From the NCBI GenBank assembly GCA_018665385.1, contig JABJDN010000175.1:1-5593 (forward strand): a stretch of DNA of 5,593 nucleotides, read 5' to 3'. Shown here piece after piece: positions 1 through 5,593 of the stretch. Every line of letters begins with the position of its first letter. The stretch's first letter is position 1. The notes beneath the pieces were generated by a model. It was not told the origin of the DNA. It worked only from the letters and a program-made list of their open reading frames with translations, and ran no database searches. This DNA comes from Phycisphaerae bacterium. Its GTDB lineage: Bacteria; Planctomycetota; Phycisphaerae; Phycisphaerales; SM1A02. The position numbers and the translations under genes were made by a program.

Positions 1-1808
1 CATCTATTGTTGCGTTTTTACCATTGACGTTCATTAAAGGAAACATGGGTGATTTACTCGGTGCGTTGCCAATTGTTGTCGCATGCGCACTTGCTATGAG
101 CCTTTTTGAAGCGCTGCTTATATTGCCAGGTCACTTAGGGCACAGTCTTAAAAAATCAGAAGGTGCTCCGAAGACTTCAATTTCAAGAACAGTACATGCA
201 TACGAATTGTTTCGAGATCAAATTCTGTTTGAAAAAATTATACCCGCGTATTTGTGGTTACTAAGCGCCACAATACGGTATAGGTACGTTGCATTCTCAT
301 TTGCCATATCGGTTCTGATCTTTTCATTCGGTCTTATAAGTGGCGGAAGGGTGGGCTATGAGTTTATGACTATTCCAGATGCTGAGACAATTGCAGTTAG
401 TGTAAAAATGCCAGAAGGCACGCCATTTGTTCAGTCACAAAAAATGCTTGAGCATCTTGAAAATGCAGCAAAAGCCCAACACCAAGTAAACAATATCAAT
501 ACGCTTGTTGGCGTGCAAATGTCAATCGCTCCAGGTACAGGTGGTTTTTCATCAAACCTCGGGCAAATTTTTCTAGAACTTACGCCAGCTGAAAACCGTG
601 AATTAAATGCAAGCCAGGTTATAGATAAAATCAGGTTTGCTTTAGGAGATAAGGCAGAACTAGCGGATACAATCGGGTACGAAATGATGTCTGGTGCCCC
701 TGGTGGTGCTGATATTACTATTCAATTGCATGGTGAAGATGAAGTATCCTTGTTAAAGGCTACAGAATTTATTAAAGCTAACTTGCGTCAATATTCTTCA
801 GTTCAGGATATAGCAGATACAGCATCTGCTGGTCAACGTGAGTTGCGCTTGGAACTTCGCGATGGGGCAACAAGCGCAGGAATTTCACTTAGCGAGCTAG
901 CGACGCAAGTGCGTGGTGCAGTCTATGGACTGGATGCGCATGTATTTGCTTCTGGTGATGAAGAAGTTTATATCCGAGTTAAATTAGGCAGCGACGTCCG
1001 TACAAATATTGGAGTGTTAGAACAACTTTGGGTTACAACGGCAACGGGTACTTCGATTCCATTGGTTGAAATTGCACATATTTCTGAAAAGCGTGGGTAC
1101 ACAACTATTCGCCGAATAGACAGGAAGCGAACAGTTACAATTACTGCTGAAGTCGTTGATGGTGTCAGCCCTGAGTCGATTTCTTCGCAATTGCCTTACG
1201 ATGTTTGGGAATCTACTTTTCCTGAAATCGAAATCGCAAAAGGTGGTAGGCAAGAACAACAATCTGAAGCGTTTGATTCCTTGCCAGTAGGTTTTTTTGG
1301 AGCTTGTTTAATGATCTATGTCATACTTGCATGGCTGTTTGGGAGTTATTTCCAACCAATAATCGTCATGCTTGGGATACCCTTCGCAATGATTGGGGTC
1401 ATCTGGGGCCATTATGTTGCAGGTGTTTCTATCTCCTTTCTAAGTATGATTGGCTTCGTCGCGCTTAGTGGAATTGTCGTGAACGATTCTTTAATTTTTG
1501 TAGAGTTCTATAACACTTGTAGAAAGAACGGAGATTCACTTAAGGAAGCATTGTTGAGTGCAGGCGCTGCTAGGCTGCGTCCAATTTTCCTAACTACAAT
1601 AACTACAGTGTTAGGGCTTACTCCCTTAATGCTCGAACAATCTATGCAGGCTAAATTTCTTATCCCAATGGCGCTTGCAATATCATTTGGTTTAATGAGT
1701 GCAACTTTTCTTATCTTGTTGCTGTTACCCGCGTTACTCGTTATTGGCGATGACATTCGAAGCGGAATTGCCTATCTGTGGTCGGGGAAATCTTCAGACT
1801 CGCTATAA
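1..1808 (+). CDS. RND (AcrB/HAE1-like) efflux permease subunit, C-terminal part; 5' end outside window
   Basis: This is the inner-membrane pump of a tripartite RND exporter, which uses proton influx to expel drugs or other amphiphilic compounds. The frame is already open at base 3 and about 601 residues are visible, roughly the last 60% of a typical ~1,000-residue protein, so the TTG at 24 is not the real start. Visible in order are the end of one membrane helix, then a helix ending 'EALLILPGHL' (about 19-45), a helix near 95-115, and a large periplasmic region (about 116-420) with porter-domain phrases such as 'GGADITIQLHGED' and 'IRRIDRKRTVTI'. Five C-terminal helices follow (about 428-582). 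Helix 10 carries 'GIVVNDSLIFVEF' (Asn494, Asp495) where AcrB has its relay lysine. Helix 11 starts with 'RLRPIFLTT', which keeps the relay arginine (Arg526). The helix 4 aspartates and any adaptor gene lie upstream of the window. The substrate cannot be deduced. Family is near certain. Confidence 0.93.
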   Translation, partial: SIVAFLPLTFIKGNMGDLLGALPIVVACALAMSLFEALLILPGHLGHSLKKSEGAPKTSISRTVHAYELFRDQILFEKIIPAYLWLLSATIRYRYVAFSFAISVLIFSFGLISGGRVGYEFMTIPDAETIAVSVKMPEGTPFVQSQKMLEHLENAAKAQHQVNNINTLVGVQMSIAPGTGGFSSNLGQIFLELTPAENRELNASQVIDKIRFALGDKAELADTIGYEMMSGAPGGADITIQLHGEDEVSLLKATEFIKANLRQYSSVQDIADTASAGQRELRLELRDGATSAGISLSELATQVRGAVYGLDAHVFASGDEEVYIRVKLGSDVRTNIGVLEQLWVTTATGTSIPLVEIAHISEKRGYTTIRRIDRKRTVTITAEVVDGVSPESISSQLPYDVWESTFPEIEIAKGGRQEQQSEAFDSLPVGFFGACLMIYVILAWLFGSYFQPIIVMLGIPFAMIGVIWGHYVAGVSISFLSMIGFVALSGIVVNDSLIFVEFYNTCRKNGDSLKEALLSAGAARLRPIFLTTITTVLGLTPLMLEQSMQAKFLIPMALAISFGLMSATFLILLLLPALLVIGDDIRSGIAYLWSGKSSDSL

Positions 1809-1856
1809 TACCTTTTAGGCCCCTGAGACTTCATTAGTTAACTCTCGAGCGCCTCT
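1809..1856 (+). other. 48-base intergenic gap, permease to enzyme I
   Basis: This short gap joins two genes on the same strand. I see no convincing hairpin followed by a T-run and no good -35/-10 pair. Upstream of the ATG at 1857 there is only a short GAG at a loose distance, not a proper Shine-Dalgarno site. The spacing would allow co-transcription of the two genes, but a promoter inside the end of the permease gene cannot be excluded. Confidence 0.5.
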
Positions 1857-3629
1857 ATGCTTATGAACCAACTACAAGGTATCCCAGTTAGCCCAGGCGT
1901 CGTCATCGGTCGAGCGTTGGTTTTAGATAGGTCACTTCACCGAGTTCCATTTTCCGTATTACAGCCAGATGAAATTCCAGCTGAACTGCACAAATTTGAT
2001 ACTGCGATTTCAAAAGCAAAAGCTGAAGTTATCCATGACCGCGAGATGGTTGCAGAAACTCTTGGCGCAGAGCCTGCGAAAATTTTTGAATTCCACTTAG
2101 GTCTTTTGAGTGACGTTAATTTGGTTGACCCGATTCGTGCTCGAATTGAAGACGAAGGTGTTAATGCTGCGTTCGCTGTAGTAGAAGCCTTTGGCGCACT
2201 TGCTGATAAATTTCGAGCAATGGACAACAGAGTATTCCGCGAAAAAGCAACAGACGTTTTTGATTTAGAGCGTAGGCTAATGAATCAACTCACAGGTGGC
2301 TCAAAAGACAGGCTTGAATCTGTGGAAGAACCAGTCATAGTTGTATGTCACCAAGTGACTCCTGCAGATGCAGCGATGTTCAACCACGACAAAATTATTG
2401 GTATTGCAACAGATATAGGTGGTCGAACGGACCATAGTTCAATCGTTGCTGCAGCAATTGGTGTTCCAGTTGTGGTAGGTTGCAAATCTGTTGCTGAAGA
2501 AGTGAGTGATGGCGACTTGCTTATTCTAGATGGCAAATCGGGCACTGTAATAATAAATCCTGATGCTGAAACTGTTGTAAAAATGCAGAGGAACATTGAA
2601 CTGCTCGAATCTTTTCGACAAAAGACGCAAGAGGTTTCAAGCCAGCAATCGATTACAGAATGCGGGACCGAAATACATCTGTATGGAAATATCGAGTTTT
2701 CACATGAGATTGAACAAGTAATTCGCAAAGGTGGCGAAGGTGTCGGTTTGTATCGAACTGAGTTTCAATACTTAATAAGCAGTTCTCTACCTACCGAAGA
2801 CGAGTTGTTCGAGGAATACGCATCTGCTATACGAGCCTTGGATGGTAGAAAATTAACGTTAAGAACGTTTGACCTTGGTGCAGATAAATACACCCAAGCA
2901 CAAGCTATGGAGCCAGAACGAAATCCGTTTCTGGGGTTACGTTCAATACGGTATTGCCTTCAGAATCAACACCTCTTTCGGACACAACTGCGTGCAATTA
3001 TTCGAGCGTCTGCAGTTGGCCCACTAGAGGTGATGTTTCCATTGATTACTTGTATGAATGAGTTACGGCAGGCAAAATTAATTTTCAACGATGTACTTGA
3101 AGAGTGTATAGAAGAAGGGCTTGCTGTTGCCCCAAATATACCGGTTGGAATGATGGTTGAAGTCCCAAGTGCGGCACTTATGGCCGCTACGTTTACTCGA
3201 GAAGTCGACTTTTTCTCGATAGGAACGAACGATTTGATTCAATACACTGTTGCTGTTGACCGAGGTAATGAACGAGTAGCAAGCCTGTACACTGCGGCTA
3301 ATCCCGCTGTGATCAAGCTCGTAAAGTCCGTTATTAGGGCTGCAAGGCGTGGAAAGGTGGAAACTAGCCTTTGTGGCGAAATTGCTGGCGATCCGGTATA
3401 TACTATGCTGCTGATAGGCCTTGGGCTTCGAAATCTTTCGTTGGTACCATCCCAGATACCTGCAATCAAACAGGTCATACGAAGGGTAAAGGTCGAAGAT
3501 TGTGAGCGTCTAGCCCGAAGAGTGGGCTCGCTCGATTCGGACCGTCGAATATTATCGACGTTACGAAGTGAATTACAGAAGACTGTGCCTGAGGCAATTG
3601 GTGGTTGGTCCACTGAGCAGAGCCCTTGA
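1857..3629 (+). CDS. ptsI: PTS enzyme I (phosphoenolpyruvate-protein phosphotransferase)
   Basis: This cytosolic enzyme takes phosphate from PEP onto a histidine and passes it to HPr, the first step of the phosphotransferase system. At 590 residues it is slightly longer than the usual ~575 and has no GAF domain, so it is ptsI-like rather than a nitrogen-PTS ptsP. The N-terminal HPr-binding domain opens with 'GIPVSPGVVIG' (8-18). The phosphohistidine domain holds 'GGRTDHSSIVA' with His193. The PEP-binding TIM barrel holds 'GVGLYRTEFQY' (Arg300), 'RTFDLGADK' (Arg336, Lys344), 'NPFLGLRSIR', 'VEVPSAA' (Glu435), 'FFSIGTNDLIQYTVAVDRGN' (Asn458, Asp459, Arg469) and 'LCGEIAGD' (Cys506). All expected barrel residues are present, so it should be active. 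Around His193 the usual Ser is Asp192 and the usual Arg is Ala199. The start may be ATG 1857 or ATG 1863; neither has a clear ribosome site. No HPr or EII gene adjoins it. Some annotation pipelines name such proteins ptsP. Confidence 0.96.
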   Translation: MLMNQLQGIPVSPGVVIGRALVLDRSLHRVPFSVLQPDEIPAELHKFDTAISKAKAEVIHDREMVAETLGAEPAKIFEFHLGLLSDVNLVDPIRARIEDEGVNAAFAVVEAFGALADKFRAMDNRVFREKATDVFDLERRLMNQLTGGSKDRLESVEEPVIVVCHQVTPADAAMFNHDKIIGIATDIGGRTDHSSIVAAAIGVPVVVGCKSVAEEVSDGDLLILDGKSGTVIINPDAETVVKMQRNIELLESFRQKTQEVSSQQSITECGTEIHLYGNIEFSHEIEQVIRKGGEGVGLYRTEFQYLISSSLPTEDELFEEYASAIRALDGRKLTLRTFDLGADKYTQAQAMEPERNPFLGLRSIRYCLQNQHLFRTQLRAIIRASAVGPLEVMFPLITCMNELRQAKLIFNDVLEECIEEGLAVAPNIPVGMMVEVPSAALMAATFTREVDFFSIGTNDLIQYTVAVDRGNERVASLYTAANPAVIKLVKSVIRAARRGKVETSLCGEIAGDPVYTMLLIGLGLRNLSLVPSQIPAIKQVIRRVKVEDCERLARRVGSLDSDRRILSTLRSELQKTVPEAIGGWSTEQSP

Positions 3630-3703
3630 GCACATATACGAATCATCGAGGCGCAGGGATCGCAGAATTTTATTCGCGGCCTGCAAATCACCTAAACACG
3701 AGT

Positions 3704-3719
3704 GGTGAATACATTCACC
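3704..3719. repeat. 16-base perfect dyad GGTGAAT-AC-ATTCACC
   Basis: Seven-base arms flank a two-base centre. This size and symmetry suit a dimeric regulator site on DNA, or in RNA a six-pair hairpin with a TACA loop. It lies 75 bases past the ptsI stop. No T-run follows it, so it is not a classic terminator. It could be chance; function is inferred only from symmetry and position. Confidence 0.35.
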
Positions 3720-3740
3720 CAGACAACAGTAGAACTTGAA

Positions 3741-3760
3741 GCGGCATCTGCCCGCAGTTT
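3741..3760 (+). terminator. Weak terminator-like hairpin after ptsI
   Basis: GCGG (3741-3744) pairs with CCGC (3752-3755) across a seven-base loop, with one or two further pairs possible around a bulge. The sequence AGTTTCTT follows. The stem is short and the T-tract is interrupted, so termination would be inefficient at best. It is listed because it is the only GC-rich stem followed by T-rich sequence between the two genes. Confidence 0.25.
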
Positions 3761-3761
3761 C

Positions 3762-3780
3762 TTGAAACAAAATGTTTCAA
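3762..3780 (+). promoter_or_regulatory. 19-base dyad TTGAAACA-AAA-TGTTTCAA, possible operator/promoter element
   Basis: Eight-base arms flank a three-base centre, the longest perfect inverted repeat I found in the gap. It starts with TTGAAA, a fair sigma-70 -35 match. The following ATTGTAAGTT offers only a poor -10 match (TGTAAG at 15 bases or TAAGTT at 17 bases). It lies about 60-75 bases before the RNase start, where a promoter with an overlapping operator would be expected. As RNA it would be a weak AT-rich hairpin without a following T-run. The dyad is certain; its role is inferred. Confidence 0.35.
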
Positions 3781-3826
3781 ATTGTAAGTTCTTCTACGTG
3801 TTAGGAAACATACCGCTTATGCGGAT

Positions 3827-3837
3827 TAAGGTCCTTA
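3827..3837 (+). promoter_or_regulatory. Ribosome binding site of the RNase E/G gene within an 11-base dyad
   Basis: The AAGG at 3828-3831 lies seven bases before the GTG at 3839 and decides that start. It is embedded in TAAGG-T-CCTTA, a perfect dyad with five-base arms. An in-frame TAA at 3827-3829 rules out any start further upstream. The one-base centre is too small for a tight RNA hairpin, so local masking of the site would require a distant partner. Confidence 0.6.
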
Positions 3838-3838
3838 C

Positions 3839-5593
3839 GTGACAAAAGTAACAAAGACAAGTGAAGCAACTGCTTCGGAAATCATGATTGTAAATGATGA
3901 CCCTGGTGTTGAAACAAGAATCGCAATTTTAGAAAACGGCAGACTTGAAGAGCTTTATACAGAGCGAATCAATTCAGCAACTGGTGTTGGGAACATCTAC
4001 AAAGGTAGAGTAACCAATGTCGAATCGTCAATCCAAGCCGCATTTATTGAGTATGGTGGAAGTCAAAGTGGCTTTTTACATGTAACCGATTTGCATCCCA
4101 AGCATTTTCCTGGCGCAACAACAAGCGAACGTGTTGGCAAGAAAATTGCCAAACATAATCGTCCTCCCATTCAAAAATGCCTGAAGAGGGGTGATGAAAT
4201 CCTCGTTCAAGTTTTAAAAGAAGGAATCGGAACAAAGGGACCAACGCTTACAGGGTATCTTTCAATTCCAGGACGTCTTTCAGTGATGATGCCGTACATG
4301 GATAAAGTAGGTGTTTCTCGGAAAATTGAAGATGGAACTGAGCGTAAAGCAATGCGCAAGGTATTAGACTCAATTAATTTGCCTGAAGGGTTCGGGTTCA
4401 TTCTTCGCACCGCGGGAATGGGGAAAAATAAACTTGATATTAAAAGGGATATTGCGTATCTCATCCGGTTATGGAAAATGATTGAAAAACGTATAGCAAC
4501 TGTCGGCGCCCCTTGTCAGTTGTATAACGAATCAGACTTGCTAGTTCGTACGATTAGGGACGTTCTTCGTCCCAGCATTGGTGCAATTGTTGTAGATTCA
4601 ACTTCAGCGTACGATAGGATTAATACCTTTCTTAAAATTGCAGCACCAAGAGCATCTCGCAAAATTATTCACTATAGGGAAAACGCTCCAATTTTTCACG
4701 CTTTTGATATCGAACGACAGATACAAGAAGTGCACAGCAGGGAAGTAGTTCTTCCAAGCGGTGGCCGTTTAGTAATCGATCAGACTGAAGCCTTAGTGGC
4801 AATAGATGTCAACTCTGGAAAAAGCCGTAGTGCAAAAAACAGTGAATCGAATGCACTTAATACAAATTTAGAAGCGGCAGATGAAATTTGTCGACAGTTA
4901 CGATTGCGCGATTTAGGCGGAATCGTTATCAATGACCTTATTGATATGGGCAATGCGAGCAACCGCAAGAAAGTGGAACATAAGTTTCAAGATAATCTAG
5001 AACGTGACCGTGCTCGTTCGACTGTATTACCGTTGAGTAGGTTCGGTTTGCTAGAAATGACTCGCCAGCGCATACGCCCAAGCGTGTTAGATAGTCACTA
5101 TAAAAGTTGTACACACTGCGAAGGGTTAGGCCTCCTAAAATCGATCGAAGAAGTTGCAGCAGATGCAACAAGGCAATGTGGGTGGTTCTTGCAACACGAT
5201 AAAGTGGCAAAAGTTGAGTTGACTTGTTCGCCTAATGTGGGAACGTATTTATTTTCTAATAAGCGAAATCAATTCGCTGCCTTTGAAAAGAATACGAACA
5301 AACGAATAGTTGTTCGCATAATCGAAGGCATTGCTACAGATAGAATTGTCTTTTATGCATACGACGAACGTGGCTCTGATATTGAATTAGATACTTTAGA
5401 AAAGGTAACACCACCTTCAATACAAAATTTGATGGATTTACAAGCATCGCACGTAGAGCCAGAAGAACTTCTTGAGAAAACTGGCAGGAAACGCTCTAGG
5501 CGAAGAGGTGGAAACAAGGCGCCTTTAGCTGAAGCAACATCTATCAGCGGCAATGCGAACTTAGATGAAGAAATGGCAATGTTAGATAAGCCA
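3839..5593 (+). CDS. rne: RNase E/G family endoribonuclease, N-terminal 585 residues; 3' end outside window
   Basis: This Mg-dependent endonuclease cuts single-stranded AU-rich RNA, driving mRNA decay and rRNA/tRNA maturation. The GTG start at 3839 follows an AAGG site seven bases away. The ATG at 3884 aligns better with the usual N-terminus but has no good ribosome site, so about 15 residues may be an extension. The S1 domain runs from about 51 to 140 ('GNIYKGRV', 'RGDEILVQV'). The 5'-monophosphate sensor 'LRTAG' has Arg190 and Thr191. The DNase I-like catalytic part has 'AIDVNSG' (Asp323, Asn325) and 'GGIVINDLIDM' (Asp366), followed by 'RFGLLEMTRQR'. The Zn-link cysteines are Cys424 and Cys427 ('CTHCEGLG'). 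Their spacing equals that of E. coli Asp303, Asp346, Cys404 and Cys407, so activity is expected. A small alpha/beta tail (about 455-530) and a basic patch (550-560) lead into a polar region cut by the edge. RNase G is the alternative name; the tail beyond the Zn-link favours the E-like or planctomycete form. Confidence 0.95.
   Translation, partial: MTKVTKTSEATASEIMIVNDDPGVETRIAILENGRLEELYTERINSATGVGNIYKGRVTNVESSIQAAFIEYGGSQSGFLHVTDLHPKHFPGATTSERVGKKIAKHNRPPIQKCLKRGDEILVQVLKEGIGTKGPTLTGYLSIPGRLSVMMPYMDKVGVSRKIEDGTERKAMRKVLDSINLPEGFGFILRTAGMGKNKLDIKRDIAYLIRLWKMIEKRIATVGAPCQLYNESDLLVRTIRDVLRPSIGAIVVDSTSAYDRINTFLKIAAPRASRKIIHYRENAPIFHAFDIERQIQEVHSREVVLPSGGRLVIDQTEALVAIDVNSGKSRSAKNSESNALNTNLEAADEICRQLRLRDLGGIVINDLIDMGNASNRKKVEHKFQDNLERDRARSTVLPLSRFGLLEMTRQRIRPSVLDSHYKSCTHCEGLGLLKSIEEVAADATRQCGWFLQHDKVAKVELTCSPNVGTYLFSNKRNQFAAFEKNTNKRIVVRIIEGIATDRIVFYAYDERGSDIELDTLEKVTPPSIQNLMDLQASHVEPEELLEKTGRKRSRRRGGNKAPLAEATSISGNANLDEEMAMLDKP

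Larger units (their letters stand above)
3630..3838 (+). other. 209-base intergenic region / probable 5' leader of the RNase E/G gene
   Basis: This is the only sizeable non-coding stretch. No open frame here looks like a gene: the minus-strand frames crossing it mostly overlap enzyme I and have low-complexity, non-family sequence. It contains several short inverted repeats, listed separately: 3704-3719, 3741-3755, 3762-3780, 3813-3824 (CCGC-TTAT-GCGG) and 3827-3837. A further pairing of TCACC (3688-3692) with GGTGA (3704-3708) would compete with the 3704-3719 hairpin. The region probably holds the 3' end of the ptsI transcript and the promoter and leader of the RNase gene. RNase E of E. coli autoregulates through its 5' leader; whether this one does is unknown. 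Confidence 0.5.

Noticed and set aside
24..26. TTG at 24 as the start codon of the permease
   Set aside because: The frame is open upstream to base 3 and the residues before the TTG continue a membrane helix typical of the family; the gene is simply cut by the window edge.
2348..2728. 126-residue minus-strand open frame inside ptsI
   Set aside because: It lies wholly antisense to the phosphohistidine domain; its Ser/Ile/Cys-rich composition is what a shadow frame gives.
3239..3691. 150-residue minus-strand open frame at the end of ptsI
   Set aside because: It is mostly antisense to the conserved PEP-binding barrel of enzyme I, has no recognisable domain and has no ribosome site I can support.
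3573..3770. 65-residue minus-strand open frame reaching into the 209-base gap
   Set aside because: It overlaps the ptsI C-terminus, resembles no known protein and lacks a clear start signal; a small gene cannot be ruled out but is not supported.
3762..3780. 19-base dyad as an intrinsic terminator of ptsI
   Set aside because: The stem is almost all A-T pairs and is followed by ATTGTAAGTTC, not a T-run.
4799..4950. Possible loss of catalytic residues in the RNase because the loop reads IVINDLIDM instead of LIVIDFIDM
   Set aside because: When aligned by spacing, Asp366 falls exactly 43 residues after Asp323, as in E. coli (Asp346 and Asp303); only the neighbouring residues differ.

Overview
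The window is an ordinary-looking bacterial chromosomal segment with three genes, all on the + strand, covering about 95% of the bases. In order they are: the C-terminal ~600 residues of an RND-type (AcrB-like) inner-membrane efflux permease, cut by the left edge (1-1808); a complete PTS enzyme I, phosphoenolpyruvate-protein phosphotransferase (1857-3629); and the N-terminal 585 residues of an RNase E/G family endoribonuclease, cut by the right edge (3839-5593). I see no tRNA, rRNA, CRISPR array, insertion sequence or phage gene.

Organism: rough counts on a few lines give G+C in the low 40s percent, with the standard bacterial code (TGG for Trp; TGA and TAA as stops). The RNase E/G has a 'RPPIQ.CLKRGDE..VQV.KEGIGTKGPTLT' style S1-domain tail and an 'IVxND.IDM' catalytic loop. 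From memory these resemble Planctomycetota homologues more than proteobacterial RNase E. The enzyme I start, with little visible Shine-Dalgarno signal, fits the same picture. My best guess is a low-GC, perhaps marine or uncultured, planctomycete or relative. This is an inference from remembered family sequences, not a search result.

Layout: the gap between the permease and enzyme I is only 48 bases, with no evident terminator or promoter, so read-through is possible. The gap between enzyme I and the RNase is 209 bases and is the only non-coding stretch of any size. It holds several short inverted repeats: a 16-base dyad, a weak GC hairpin, a 19-base AT-rich dyad containing a TTGAAA box, and an 11-base dyad over the RNase ribosome binding site. 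It probably carries the end of the upstream transcript and the RNase promoter and leader.

How the genes may work together: enzyme I starts the phosphorelay by autophosphorylating from PEP and passing the phosphate to HPr. No HPr or EII gene is in view, so whether it drives sugar uptake or a purely regulatory PTS cannot be told here. RNase E/G is the main mRNA-decay and rRNA-processing endonuclease family. The permease is an export pump with no obvious link to either. No new system stands out. The points most worth a second look are a departure from the family consensus around the enzyme I active-site histidine and the structured leader ahead of the RNase gene.
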